DNA from: Paenibacillus eucommiae
GTDB lineage: Bacteria > Bacillota > Bacilli > Paenibacillales > NBRC-103111
Assembly: GCF_017874215.1 (NCBI RefSeq)
Contig: NZ_JAGGLB010000035.1
Location: forward strand, 26,878 to 90,877
Reading direction: 5' to 3'
Length of the DNA: 64,000 nt
A program made the translations under genes and the position numbers. The notes under the pieces are model-generated. The model saw only the letters and a list, made by a program, of their open reading frames with translations. It ran no database searches and was not told where the DNA came from. Each line of letters begins with the position of its first letter. Position 1 is the stretch's first letter. This document shows positions 34,901 to 43,360 of this stretch, one piece after another.

Positions 34901-37016
34901 GGCCAACCTGTCGATGCCAGGACGCACGCTCCTCCTCAGGAACAAGAGAATACAAATCCTGCAGAATACGATCATGCTGGAAAACAAAAGCAGCTGCACC
35001 TGATGGGCTGCTTCCCGCGGCATGGAGCAAACCAGCTTTCACGGCTTGCTCCATGCCCGCGGCTGCTTCTGTCAAGGACAGACTGGTAAGCTGTGTGAGC
35101 AGCTCCAGATCGAACTTCCTTCCAAGGAACGCCGCCCAGCTCAACAATCGCCGTGTAGACAACGGAATGCCGTCAAGCTTGCTGGATAAGTAACCAATTG
35201 CACGCCCCGTCGCTTCAATACCAGACATTTGCTGCAAATCCCACTGCCAGCTGCGATCCAGACCTTGAAAGGTCACAAACCCCTGATCGTAGGCATGCTG
35301 AAGAAAGGGCTTGATATAAAAGGGATGACCGTCGGTTTTTAGCATCATAACCGCAGTCAGTTCTTCCAAATTGCCGGACGTGGTACCCATAGTATCAGCA
35401 AGCAGCAGCTTGATATCCTCCGCCTCTAGTGGAAAAAGGCGAATGGAGACCACTTGTTTCTCCTTTTCCACCCATAGATCTTTCAATTGATCCATAGGGT
35501 GTGACAGTTCAAGCTCTTCTTCCCGGCAAGCGCCGATCAGCAGCAGATATTGGGATTGCCAGTACAGCATCAGCTGGTTGATGAACTGTAGGGAAGCATC
35601 ATCTGCCCACTGCAAATCATCAAGAAAAATAATGAGCGGATGACCCGCATCTGCAAAAACATGAATAAACCGGTTCAGAATAAGATGAAAACGATTTTGC
35701 GCCTCCATTGCGGGCAGGTTCGGAACATGGGGTTGGGGGCCTATCAATAGTTCTAACTGGGGCACCAATTCAACGAGTAACTGGCCGTAATCACCAATTC
35801 CCTCCATAATCCTCAGCTTCCACAGCTCAATTTCCCTTTCCTTTCCTGTAAGCAGCTGCGCCACGAGCTCCTCTATCGCCTGTTTCCATGCTGAATATGG
35901 AGTATCCGATTGAAACGGTGCAAATTTCCCGGATATCAACAAGCCATATGAAGCCTGTTTCCGCAGCGTATCACGTATGAAGGTGGTTTTGCCTATACCT
36001 GCTTGGCCGCTGACAAGTACAAATTCGGACTTCCCGCTAGAGATACGTTCTCTCGCCTGAAGCAATTGTTCCTTCTCTTTTCTGCGGCCATACATGATCG
36101 GGGAAATGTGCAATTGCTCTGACTCATCCTGGTCAGCCAACTCAAATGGGACCACATTGCCAGTTTGGCTCCATTGATCCATGCATGCCAGCAGATCCGT
36201 TTCTATACTGAATGCGCTGCGATAACGCGCTTCAGGCGCTTTTTGCATACATTTAAGAACTAGCTCGGAGACAGTCAATGGAATTAAAGGATCCCTCTCA
36301 TTCAACGGAAGCGGCATGCCTGCAATATGCGAATGAATGAGTTCCAATGCATCCTTCGTATAAAAGGGCAGGCTGCCGGTAAACCACTCATATAAAGTAA
36401 CACCCAGAGAATAAAAATCTGTGCGATAATCCGACATACGATTCACTCTTCCCGTCTGCTCCGGCGACATGTAGGGAAGCATCTCTATAGATAAATTCGA
36501 TTGTTCGGTATGCACTGGATGCTCGTGAAGATGAGAAGATTGACGAAAACCGGCAAGCTTCACTTCCATTGTTCTAGTATTAATAAGGATATGAAAAGGA
36601 TAAATAGCATTATGTACGATATGTTTCCGGTGAATCTGCTTGAGGCATCCGGCGAGCTTTGAAGCTATATCAAGCAGGTTATGCATGCTGAATTCTGTAG
36701 CCGATCCCAGCTGCTCATGACTTCGGTTCCTTATCAACTGAGATAATGGAATACCATTGAAATCCTCAACCAGTAATACCGGCCTATGCCCACTCCATTC
36801 CAAACATACTGGTTTCACTGCGCCACCACCGTCCAGCTTGCCCAATACTTCATATTCGCTTTTATAGGACGCTATTGCTTTCTCTCCGGGATATTCATCT
36901 CTTGTTGTGATGGCTATCACACGGATTCCTTCCTTTATATGTATACATCGATAATAGAATGTATCGGAGCTTTCTCCTATGCATTCTATTGTTCGATAGC
37001 CTGGCAGCTTTAGCAT
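31926..37016 (-). CDS. Giant kinase-like / AAA ATPase / GAF / histidine kinase fusion with a degenerate Ser/Thr kinase domain
   Basis: A 1696-residue cytoplasmic signalling protein. Residues 1-280 have the Ser/Thr kinase fold, including PYMSPEQTGRVN and DYRTDFYSLGVTLYEWFTG. The key residues are changed, though: the beta-3 Lys position reads AITTR, the HRD loop reads HNAIYPFH (135-142), and DFG reads GFR (156-158). This predicts a pseudokinase. A STAND/AAA module follows (Walker A GQAGIGKTT at about 337-345, Walker B LIIFLDDLQWAD at about 461-472), then a TPR-like helical region (about 740-1270) and a GAF domain (about 1310-1450). HisKA_3 has its His in RISAEVHDIVGH (about 1513), and the HATPase has ALQEGLTNGIRHG and DNGEGAD. 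The family is known in Paenibacillus and cyanobacteria as a trifunctional kinase. The ATG at 37016 follows GGGAGG. Confidence 0.88.
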   Translation of the reverse strand: MLKLPGYRTIECIGESSDTFYYRCIHIKEGIRVIAITTRDEYPGEKAIASYKSEYEVLGKLDGGGAVKPVCLEWSGHRPVLLVEDFNGIPLSQLIRNRSHEQLGSATEFSMHNLLDIASKLAGCLKQIHRKHIVHNAIYPFHILINTRTMEVKLAGFRQSSHLHEHPVHTEQSNLSIEMLPYMSPEQTGRVNRMSDYRTDFYSLGVTLYEWFTGSLPFYTKDALELIHSHIAGMPLPLNERDPLIPLTVSELVLKCMQKAPEARYRSAFSIETDLLACMDQWSQTGNVVPFELADQDESEQLHISPIMYGRRKEKEQLLQARERISSGKSEFVLVSGQAGIGKTTFIRDTLRKQASYGLLISGKFAPFQSDTPYSAWKQAIEELVAQLLTGKEREIELWKLRIMEGIGDYGQLLVELVPQLELLIGPQPHVPNLPAMEAQNRFHLILNRFIHVFADAGHPLIIFLDDLQWADDASLQFINQLMLYWQSQYLLLIGACREEELELSHPMDQLKDLWVEKEKQVVSIRLFPLEAEDIKLLLADTMGTTSGNLEELTAVMMLKTDGHPFYIKPFLQHAYDQGFVTFQGLDRSWQWDLQQMSGIEATGRAIGYLSSKLDGIPLSTRRLLSWAAFLGRKFDLELLTQLTSLSLTEAAAGMEQAVKAGLLHAAGSSPSGAAAFVFQHDRILQDLYSLVPEEERASWHRQVGQLLKSRLHTHSQQEMLLFEVVKHLNAAISCIRNEAERRELAVLNDLAGQKAKQSTAYEAALRYYRQATMLLEEKDWQTDYEAMYQTFQERAICEFLCANFDEADKLFEALLQKSDSDLRSAQLYITIIELESNQYNYHKVIDLGHKALQLLQVRQLPETTNISLLRHWLRIQWKLRGRSVESLRSLPPMTDPRYLAAIAVFTSMGVVYFMYDRQSWASSILVMLELTLDYGCAPESSIAYVGMAILHTMQTRKYKDAYKWGMLACEMSESHPRVRAITINAFSICYDSWRRYDPDLYDRFVGNIERTRLETGSLWHVNMSILFASAIALFLGKPIEGAYQLIVNHAYEIKRNHSSRQFNSAVVLAQLFVRLTGEPHDNDPFTDIDVYDESFTLIDQGKHDQGLLDGIYFMSYLTSYLFGRYKEAYIYVLKADKLNEGRKKGEYEYGAHGMYYVLIMAALYDSVSPQEQRQFLKLMQHYKNHMKRIAKRCPENYKHKYLLLAAEISRVTRLKLKAERLYEEAYVDAEKHGHVHNMAIASECAGKFHLGQGNVYLAAVCMTRAHQAYLNWGAKAKAADLEARFKHLLLIDNKSPVDGIDYYAVMKSVQAISQEVVMEKLLDTLMRILLQNAGAERGALIFEQEHVLFVEAYGTAGHIELASEMLDSTDKVSTAIVGYVARTMEEIVLEDASSEGLFTNSTYVQKRKLKSVVCMPIVKNNQMVCILYLENNMSAGVFTHGRMDVLKLLCSQCAISIDNARLYTNIERLKNSLEDQVKERTRTLEHAMEETAAALTQVSIQSERNRISAEVHDIVGHALTSSILQIEAGKRQLHTNKEDARVRLQNVQDQLRHSLSEIRRSVHMLKQGESFDLKEELLKLIRNTEHQANVSIHVTIKQIPELTGVYNHVIYHALQEGLTNGIRHGAADIFHFTLKTEGNLLVFRLEDNGEGADQINPGFGLTAMRDRVEGLGGNLYIEPVTGQGCLLQIVIPYLL

Positions 37017-37242
37017 GCATGCTGACCTCCCATCCCTCCTATATTTCGACAAAATACGAGCAATTTCCTTCATCAAATAGGATTAGTGGGGCAGCGATCA
37101 TCTTTTGTCAAGCTGGAGGAAACTTCCAGCAGTGCAGAAGGCAAGGTGCATTTCATCCAAGCGGGCTGCAACACTAGAAATAATGCTAAACATCCACCCT
37201 CGGGCTATCCCGCATGATTAAGATCTTTAGCGAATGACACGC
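37017..37242. other. Intergenic region upstream of the giant kinase
   Basis: About 225 nt. GCTGGA and TCCAGC form a small hairpin near 37111-37129, with no T-run. It probably contains the kinase promoter and a weak MFS terminator. Confidence 0.35.
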
Positions 37243-38403
37243 TTATCTTGTCTTCCTCACAACAAGGACATAGAACATTCCTACTAAAGCTGCGCATGCA
37301 AAATAAGGGATCGACAAATGTAATGAATAAAAAAGTGTACCTGTGAGCGGTCCAATGAACGAACCTACACCTTGCGCAGCGGCCGTATAAGACGCTACAG
37401 ATGACTGTTCATTCTCATTTACAGCAAGTGATGCTGCCGTAATATAGCCAGGCAAAGTAAATCCGATTCCGATTCCAAATAAGATGAATACGATCAAATA
37501 CATGGAAGGCAGTAACAGGAATAAGGCAAAGGCAATGCAAAGTGAAAGCAGACCGATCTTCAGCAGCCGTCCAGATTTCCACTTCAGAAAACGGCCAATC
37601 AAAAGCTGTACAACCACAACAATGAGACCCGCAACCGACAACCCAACGCCTATGAGCTGTGCAGCCTTTTGAGCGGATATTGCCAACTGATCCTGGATAT
37701 AAATCCCGCATGTCACCTGAAGGATGATCATTACAGTGGACAGGGCAAGTCCAATCGCTACATAGAGACGTATTCGCACATCTGTGGGAGCTATTTTAAC
37801 TGGATTTACTCCATCCGACTTGGTCTGTCCGGACGAAATCAGAATCGAGAATGCTGCAACAACCAATAGCAATAAAATTACCGAAGCATACATCGGTGCC
37901 GTAAAGCCGACGGAAGTCAAGGATGCACCAAGCGCCGGTCCCAACACAAAACCTAATCCACTCGCTCCCCCAAACAATGACATACCTGCTGCACGGTTCT
38001 CTACTGTTGTCCATTCCATCAAATAGCCTTGTGCCATCGCCGGAATCGCGCCAAAGAAAAAACCTCCTGCCGCTCGCAGAATGAACAATTGCCAATACAG
38101 AAAAGTAAGATTCATAGCTCCCGATTGTGCCTGATCCGCCGTATAGGCAAACGCAGCAAGGCTCAATAGATAACCAAGCAGAGCTATAATCATTACTGAT
38201 TTACGCTTTGTACGCGCCCATTTCGCCCACAAAAAACTTCCGAGAATCCAACATATGCCTGTAATGGAAACCAGACTTCCAGACTGAATTTCCGTTAATC
38301 CCAAACTTCTCGCCAGCAGCCCAAGAATAGGATTAAACGTGGCGATAGAAGTCATAGCAACTAGAACAATAGCGAAAATAATAACAAATTTCGTTTTCAA
38401 CAC
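37243..38403 (-). CDS. MFS transporter
   Basis: An inner-membrane permease of about 386 residues with around 12 hydrophobic segments. The motif between helices 2 and 3 is weak (FLWAKWARTKRKSVM), and RAAGGFFFGAIPAMAQGY matches the antiporter-like helix 4-5 region of drug-efflux MFS proteins. The substrate is unknown. The GTG at 38403 is preferred with GGGG 6 nt upstream; a TTG follows immediately and is equally possible. The longer frame from 38496 adds a charged, non-hydrophobic tail without a binding site. Confidence 0.85.
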   Translation of the reverse strand: MLKTKFVIIFAIVLVAMTSIATFNPILGLLARSLGLTEIQSGSLVSITGICWILGSFLWAKWARTKRKSVMIIALLGYLLSLAAFAYTADQAQSGAMNLTFLYWQLFILRAAGGFFFGAIPAMAQGYLMEWTTVENRAAGMSLFGGASGLGFVLGPALGASLTSVGFTAPMYASVILLLLVVAAFSILISSGQTKSDGVNPVKIAPTDVRIRLYVAIGLALSTVMIILQVTCGIYIQDQLAISAQKAAQLIGVGLSVAGLIVVVVQLLIGRFLKWKSGRLLKIGLLSLCIAFALFLLLPSMYLIVFILFGIGIGFTLPGYITAASLAVNENEQSSVASYTAAAQGVGSFIGPLTGTLFYSLHLSIPYFACAALVGMFYVLVVRKTR

Positions 38404-38668
38404 GGATTTCCCCTTTCGTTTCCCCTCATATTCGTTTACCTCGTATACTTTTGCATCATACCGGTATTCGATATCCATGCCTTTATTATCAATCAAAGGA
38501 AATTTTGCAGCTACCTATAGAAGCAGTATTATCCCCTAAGAAAGGAGCTGAGAAAAACACTTTGCGAGGTCCTTTGAGGTGCGTGTTCAACACTTAGGTT
38601 TGTTTTGGAGTGAGGGGATATGGGGCAAGTTTTGTCAGGATAACACAGCAGTATGTGTTCGGTATTCC

Positions 38669-38780
38669 GCATACATGCTGCCGCTTCGGCCGCGCGTAAG
38701 CACAATGCTTGTGGTTGGTTTTTCGCATACATTTTGCCGTTTAGCCACTCGCAAGCATATTGTGGTTGGCTTTTTTACGA
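38669..38780. repeat. 56-bp imperfect tandem duplication
   Basis: Two units (38669-38724 and 38725-38780) both start GCATACAT, share TGCCG ... GCC ... CG.AAGCA and end in TTGTGGTTGG followed by a T-run. They lie in the variable stretch of repeat copy B. No convincing protein is encoded. Confidence 0.7.
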
Positions 38781-39106
38781 CATTTTCCCTTTCGGATTGC
38801 TCCTACCTACTAATTGATGACAGCCAACCTTCATTTGCTTGTTAACCCGATAACAATGGGGAAATGAGCTCCAACAGCTGTGAAAGATAGGTTCTATGAG
38901 TAGACTTAGACGGCAGAAACCTATCTGTAAGTACGGACGCTATTGCTCCTCCAGTCAAGTCCTTCCCTCTCACAGCTACAATCGCACGAACACCAAACTC
39001 AAATTCAAACACACAGCTAGCAAGGTAACAAGGTTTTTTCTCTTGTTGGAGGAGATTTTCTAGCGGGGAAAGGTGCTGGGGGTGAAAAAATGAAAGGACC
39101 TGTTAC

Positions 39107-39298
39107 TTTAACGATGTTTTTCATCGCTAAAAGCACCAGTTCCTCTCCACATATATACTTTAACGATGAAAAACATCGTTAAAATCCCTTTTATAACCCG
39201 ACAGAGAGGCCATTTTTCCTCTTTTAGTGATGAAAATCATCATTAACTTGCGGAATGACCTGGAAACCCTTCCTTTAACGATGAAAAACATCGTTAAG
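39107..39298. repeat. Array of four TTTAACGATG palindromes, copy B
   Basis: Palindromes at about 39107-39132, 39159-39183, 39220-39246 and 39273-39298. Each is an inverted TTTAACGATG with a 5-nt loop; the first and third have one or two changes. Centre spacing is about 52, 62 and 53 bp. Confidence 0.85.
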
Positions 39299-39517
39299 TA
39301 AGCTGCGACGTCACTCCACTTCCCCAATTCTCTTTTCGTGAGCCAATAGTCCCTTACGTTCCCTTACGTTCCCTTATTTTCCACGATTTTATGATTTCGA
39401 ATGTCTCTTTTTCCATAACTGCCTGAATGCAAATAAAAAACATATACTTTACTAAACAAGATCAAAAAAAACTCCAACACGTGAACGTGGCAGAGGATTT
39501 TCTACTATTTGTATTGA

Positions 39518-39690
39518 ATGGATTTGATCGGCTTGGTCGGTTTTATTTGTTTTATTTGTTTTATTTATTTGATTTGTTTGATAGGTTTGATTTGTTTGGT
39601 CGGTTTGATCGGCTGGGCCGGTTTGGTCGGTTTGATTTGTTTCATTGTTTTCATGAGTTACATGGGTTACATGGGTTTGATCAGTTTTAT
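39518..39690. repeat. Degenerate 9-bp tandem repeat
   Basis: About 18 units of the type TTTGATCGG / TTTGGTCGG / TTTTATTTG, followed by ACATGGGTT units. One frame (39427-39705) stays open and would give a Phe-x-x repeat peptide, but that is the expected by-product of a 9-bp unit; no ribosome binding site was found. It follows repeat copy B and precedes the AraC gene's 3' end. Confidence 0.75.
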
Positions 39691-39745
39691 AGATTAGTTG
39701 GATGAAATGATTGCAAGCAAATGCCTATAAACGGGACTGCTCTAC

Positions 39746-40738
39746 TTACAATTTCGGCCGCCGATTCAGCTGTGCAATATATTGTCCTGGATTCAGGCCG
39801 TATTGCTTACGAAAGGCTAACGTAAAATTGCTCATATTGCTATAGCCAAGCTCGATAGCCGTCTCTCCTACATTGAACCCTTCATTTTCCATCAAATCAA
39901 GCGCCTTTTTCATCCTTTCGGTACGGACAAGCTCGAAGATTGTGAGGCCGAACAATTCACGGAATCCTTTTTTTAACTTATACTCATTGATTCCTACATG
40001 CTTGGCAAGTTCCCGAATCGATAATGGCTGCTCTATAAAACTCATAACCCGATTTCTAGCTTCCTGCAGCTTCTTTATGTCATCTGCACTAAGAGAAATG
40101 GATAGCTCCCCGCTAGCCTTCTCTCCCTCGTGACCAATCAGAGCAATAAGCTCCATTGCTTTACTCTCCGCATATAGCCTTTTCATTGCGCCCCACTCAG
40201 TGCAGTAGAACAGCTCGAGCACACATTTCTGTATGAGTGGCGAGTTAGCGTAACTTCCGATTCTCCCTTTATATTGCAATAGCAGCTTCTCCATAACATG
40301 CTGATCCGTCGTACCGTTCACATATCGCATCAACTCATCCGGACTTAGACGAATCTCCAAAGTTCGGGTTCGAATGCCGCCTTTTTTCTCCATATACAGC
40401 TTCATATTTTCCAAATAGCAAACGTTGCCGTTCTGGTTGCCCGTGTGATGGTCCTTTCCGTCCCAAGAACAATATATGTCTCCATCCAGACAGTAATTCA
40501 GCTCAAATAAATGGTATGATCCCTGGAAATTCAATTTCAAATCCTGCTCCAGCTTCATATCCGAAATAATAATTTCCATTCCTTCACGAATGGGAATACG
40601 GGTAATGGTACCCACTCCAAAACTTGGCGCAAGTTGAACCTGCTGTTGCCCGTCTTTATTCAACACCTTACCATCTATATGCTCAGAGAAGCGGCCAAAA
40701 TATTCATGGATATCCTTAATCCTAATCGTTGATGGCAC
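39746..40738 (-). CDS. AraC family regulator, PchR-like, Fur-controlled
   Basis: A 330-residue regulator. The N-terminal 200 residues form a cupin-like sensor (GSYHLFELNYCLDGDIYC ... LENMKLYMEKKG), as in PchR/YbtA-type activators that sense a ferric siderophore. The AraC DNA-binding domain follows at about 228-325, with two HTH motifs (IRELAKHVGINEYKLKKGFRELFG; VGETAIELGYSNMSNFTLAFRKQYG). GTG at 40738 follows AAAGGAGG. A perfect Fur box lies 66 nt upstream, so it is made when iron is scarce. No siderophore gene is adjacent; the receptor gene near 62 kb is a possible target. Confidence 0.88.
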   Translation of the reverse strand: MPSTIRIKDIHEYFGRFSEHIDGKVLNKDGQQQVQLAPSFGVGTITRIPIREGMEIIISDMKLEQDLKLNFQGSYHLFELNYCLDGDIYCSWDGKDHHTGNQNGNVCYLENMKLYMEKKGGIRTRTLEIRLSPDELMRYVNGTTDQHVMEKLLLQYKGRIGSYANSPLIQKCVLELFYCTEWGAMKRLYAESKAMELIALIGHEGEKASGELSISLSADDIKKLQEARNRVMSFIEQPLSIRELAKHVGINEYKLKKGFRELFGLTIFELVRTERMKKALDLMENEGFNVGETAIELGYSNMSNFTLAFRKQYGLNPGQYIAQLNRRPKL

Positions 40739-40804
40739 GTTGTTCTCCTCCTTTCGCCTTTGCTAACCTTACTTCACATCTAGTATACTTCACCATATAG
40801 TAAA

Positions 40805-40819
40805 TGATAATTATTATCA
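40805..40819. promoter_or_regulatory. Fur box
   Basis: TGATAAT-T-ATTATCA, a perfect 7-1-7 Bacillus-type Fur box, in the promoter region of the AraC-type regulator starting at 40738. Confidence 0.85.
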
Positions 40820-40870
40820 ACGTCAAATTAAATATTCCTTTCTCAATTTCCAGCGAGTGCACGAGTGCTC

Positions 40871-40922
40871 AAAAAAAAGTCCCAGGCGCCGGAATTTGGT
40901 ATTAAGCATTCAGACGACTGGG
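40871..40922 (-). terminator. Terminator of the VanW gene
   Basis: CCCAG (40881-40885) pairs with CTGGG (40918-40922). On the - strand a run of eight T follows. The loop is long, but position and T-run are right. Confidence 0.65.
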
Positions 40923-40972
40923 ATATGTCCATAAAATGATCAGGTACATTCATTGGCCTCTTTGGCCTCATT

Positions 40973-41896
40973 CTAAGGATGAGCAGGATTTTTTACATCT
41001 GTTTCAATCGAAATTTCTTTTGGCAGGCGTTCAGACATACTTGGCACTTCACGCGGCTTGTATTCGATGATATCGGAAGAGTAAATCGTGACGAACATTC
41101 TTCCTCCTCCTGCGTACATGCGGATCAGGACAGGCTGATTGTACTGGTTCTGAAAAGAGAAATCCGGCCCGCCCCAGCTTACCGTAGCATCACGCCCTGG
41201 CAGCACATAAGGCACATTACGGCTGTGGGAATATCGCTGCACGATCCGCAGCCCTGCCCGGTCAATCGCATTGAATAACGTGGAGGAGACCTGACATATT
41301 CCGCCGCCAATCCCTTCTGATAATTCTCCGCTTACAATAATGGGTGCTTGCTGATATCCTTTCTCTTTCGTTCGCATGCCAACCACTTGATTAAACGAAA
41401 AAATTTCACCTGGAAAAACGACATAATTGTTGATTGCTTTGGCCGAAAGGGCAATATTGTGAGCACGGTTTTTATTACTGGCGTTGAAATAAGTAACGTA
41501 ATGTCCAATTGCCTTTTCTTTAATTAGGGAAAGCAGTTCACTGTCCACCTTCGGATAAATCGTCACACGCGGCGCTTGAATGATGGAAGGCCCGCTGCCC
41601 ATAAAATAGGAAAAAAATTGTTCAGAGAAAAATTTGTGATCCAGCTTGTAACCAAGCTGTTCAGGCACGATTTCTCCATAATTGCCGATCCGGGCGTTTT
41701 GAGGCGCCTGATAGAGTTGCTTATCAAGGTCTGCCCATTGCTCGATTTTTTCGAAATTCACTTGTGGCACAGCTGTCTTAACTGGATCGGCTCGCTTCAC
41801 AGTGGAAATGGGTAATTGCTGTTGTTGAAATGTTAGGCTGGCTGGCATATATACTTGAAGCAGCAGCAAAATAGCGGTATACGAAACCCAATTCAA
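40973..41896 (-). CDS. VanW family protein
   Basis: A 307-residue protein, probably secreted or membrane-anchored (hydrophobic segment WVSYTAILLLLQVYMPASL at the N-terminus). The VanW domain occupies about 135-280, with NYVVFPGEIFSFNQVVG, GGGICQVSSTLFNA (conserved Cys), HSRNVPYVLPGRDATVSWGG and NQYNQPVLIR. VanW occurs in some vancomycin-resistance clusters but is common outside them, and its biochemical role is not established; no van genes are present here. TTG at 41896 follows GAGGGGTG at 8 nt. It is divergent from the gene at 42125. Confidence 0.9.
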   Translation of the reverse strand: MNWVSYTAILLLLQVYMPASLTFQQQQLPISTVKRADPVKTAVPQVNFEKIEQWADLDKQLYQAPQNARIGNYGEIVPEQLGYKLDHKFFSEQFFSYFMGSGPSIIQAPRVTIYPKVDSELLSLIKEKAIGHYVTYFNASNKNRAHNIALSAKAINNYVVFPGEIFSFNQVVGMRTKEKGYQQAPIIVSGELSEGIGGGICQVSSTLFNAIDRAGLRIVQRYSHSRNVPYVLPGRDATVSWGGPDFSFQNQYNQPVLIRMYAGGGRMFVTIYSSDIIEYKPREVPSMSERLPKEISIETDVKNPAHP

Positions 41897-42124
41897 CTTT
41901 TCGACACCCCTCTTATCATCGAAATCATTGTAGATACGATTTCCTAAACGCACCCTAATTATCCCGAGTGTGGGAGCAATCCCTGTAAAATTTGTTTTTT
42001 ATATGCCAACCGTTCTATTTTTACATAAATATCTGTCCATTGGTTGAACCTAAAAAAGGAGCTGCTGGTGTTTTAAGCTGCTGTTTTCCAAATTTCCATG
42101 ATATCAAGCAGGAGGGATTACGTT

Positions 42125-43288
42125 TTGAACCGGTTGTATCGGGCAATTATGATCATACTCGCATGTGCAGTGGCTGGTTTGCTTCAGGATTTTCAAGGAG
42201 TTTCTTCAGCAGCAGTTGCTAAGGAATCTCAGAATCAGAAGTATATAGTTAACTTAACTGTACGTTCCAGTCACAACGCGGAGCTAATTAGCAGGCTTGA
42301 TATCGATAGTCCTGCAATCTCACAAGCTTTGCTCGCAGCCAAACAGGAGACCGTGACTGATGTCCTCTCTTTGACCGATGTTTATGTAACCTTATTGCAG
42401 GGGGGGCACAACATACAAGCTCGTTTGGAGAAGTCCGGAAATGTCGTGGATGAAGCTGCTTGGAAACGGTTGGTTCTGCCAAAAAAAGCCGCTGACAGCT
42501 TACTTCATGCTGCGGAAGCATTGAGAAAGCAGCATTATGGAAAGCTGGTCAGCTGGGAAGTTGCGGAACGAATGCTGCCCCGTAAAAGTAAGTTCTCCAT
42601 TACTGATTTGGAAACTGGCCTTACTTTCAAGGTCCAACGAAGGGCCGGGGAAGATCATGCAGACGTACAGCCGCTTACGAAAAAAGATTCAAAAATAATG
42701 AAGCAAATTTATGATGGCAATTGGAGCTGGAAGCGCAGGGCGATTCTCGTCCAATCTGGAAATGAATGGCTGGCTGCCTCAATGAACGGGATGCCGCATG
42801 GTGGGGATGGCATACCAGACAACGATTTTTCGGGACATTTCTGTGTCCATTACGCAGGCAGTTCAACACATCGATCCGATCAGCCCGATCTTGCCCATCA
42901 ACTGATGGTGTATAAAGCAGCTGGCAGTCTGCGGTCTTTTTTGGATGCAGCCTCTCCACTTGCACTGGCAAAAAGTGTTGTTGAAGCGATGGATCATCAA
43001 GATTCGGAAATACTCCGCCAAGCTTCCGAAGGAATTGCCAAGGAGAAATTCGAGGGTCTCGTTCAGGAAATGAAATCTATGTCCTACATTCGCTTCTTGG
43101 AACAGAAGAAAGCAGAGAAGAATAAACTTGACGATTCTGGTTCCAATGAGAAATTAACCGATGAAGTCAAGCTGCCCCTTGAATTCCAAAAGCATGGCGG
43201 GTCCAAGCGCAGCAAAGCTTATACTTTTATTTTCAAAAGAGATTCCGTACAATCACCATGGCGCATGGAAGATATCGTAACAAAATAA
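42125..43288 (+). CDS. Secreted hypothetical protein with an HFCVH motif
   Basis: A 387-residue exported protein: signal peptide YRAIMIILACAVAGLL, cleavage near SSAAVA. The central block MNGMPHGGDGIPDNDFSGHFCVHYAGSSTH ... DLAHQLMVYKAAG (about 222-265) is very regular, with three His and one Cys that could be catalytic or bind metal. I recall this block in other Firmicute secreted proteins and suspect a cell-wall enzyme, but I cannot name a family with confidence. TTG at 42125 is the start, with GGAGGG upstream. It is divergent from the VanW gene, another envelope protein. Confidence 0.6.
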   Translation: MNRLYRAIMIILACAVAGLLQDFQGVSSAAVAKESQNQKYIVNLTVRSSHNAELISRLDIDSPAISQALLAAKQETVTDVLSLTDVYVTLLQGGHNIQARLEKSGNVVDEAAWKRLVLPKKAADSLLHAAEALRKQHYGKLVSWEVAERMLPRKSKFSITDLETGLTFKVQRRAGEDHADVQPLTKKDSKIMKQIYDGNWSWKRRAILVQSGNEWLAASMNGMPHGGDGIPDNDFSGHFCVHYAGSSTHRSDQPDLAHQLMVYKAAGSLRSFLDAASPLALAKSVVEAMDHQDSEILRQASEGIAKEKFEGLVQEMKSMSYIRFLEQKKAEKNKLDDSGSNEKLTDEVKLPLEFQKHGGSKRSKAYTFIFKRDSVQSPWRMEDIVTK

Positions 43289-43323
43289 AAAGCAGCTGCG
43301 ACGATACTTCGTCCAGCTGCTTT
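43289..43323. terminator. Bidirectional terminator
   Basis: AAAGCAGCTG (43289-43298), an inner GACGA/TCGTC stem, and CAGCTGCTTT (43314-43323). On the - strand a T-rich tract follows, serving the BenE operon; it also closes the + gene ending at 43288. Confidence 0.8.
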
Positions 43324-43360
43324 ACTACTCTCCCTTAGTTTTCCATAAAACATACCACAA

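Larger units (their letters stand above)
38537..39310. repeat. Mosaic intergenic repeat, copy B (near complete)
   Basis: It begins with GAGAAAAACACTTTGCGAGGT and CCTTTGAGG (5' module). The variable part contains a 56-bp duplication. The main stem has AGATAGGTT (38885-38893) pairing with AACCTATCT (38918-38926); this differs in sequence from copies A, C and E but still pairs. Then come the shared TACGGACGCTATTGCTC, the linker ACAATCGCACGAACACCAAAC, GGAGGAGATTTTCTAGCGGG, and four palindromes at 39107-39298. It lies upstream of the MFS gene and downstream of an AraC gene. Confidence 0.85.

Noticed and set aside
38579..38845. 88-codon + strand frame within repeat copy B
   Set aside because: It spans the 56-bp duplication in non-coding repeat sequence; no start signal and no conservation in copies A or C.
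39427..39705. 92-codon + strand frame with Phe-x-x repeats
   Set aside because: It is explained by the 9-bp tandem repeat; no ribosome binding site, and the composition is not protein-like outside the repeat.
40973..41896. Vancomycin resistance locus
   Set aside because: Only VanW is present; no vanH/A/X/R/S. VanW proteins are common outside resistance clusters.
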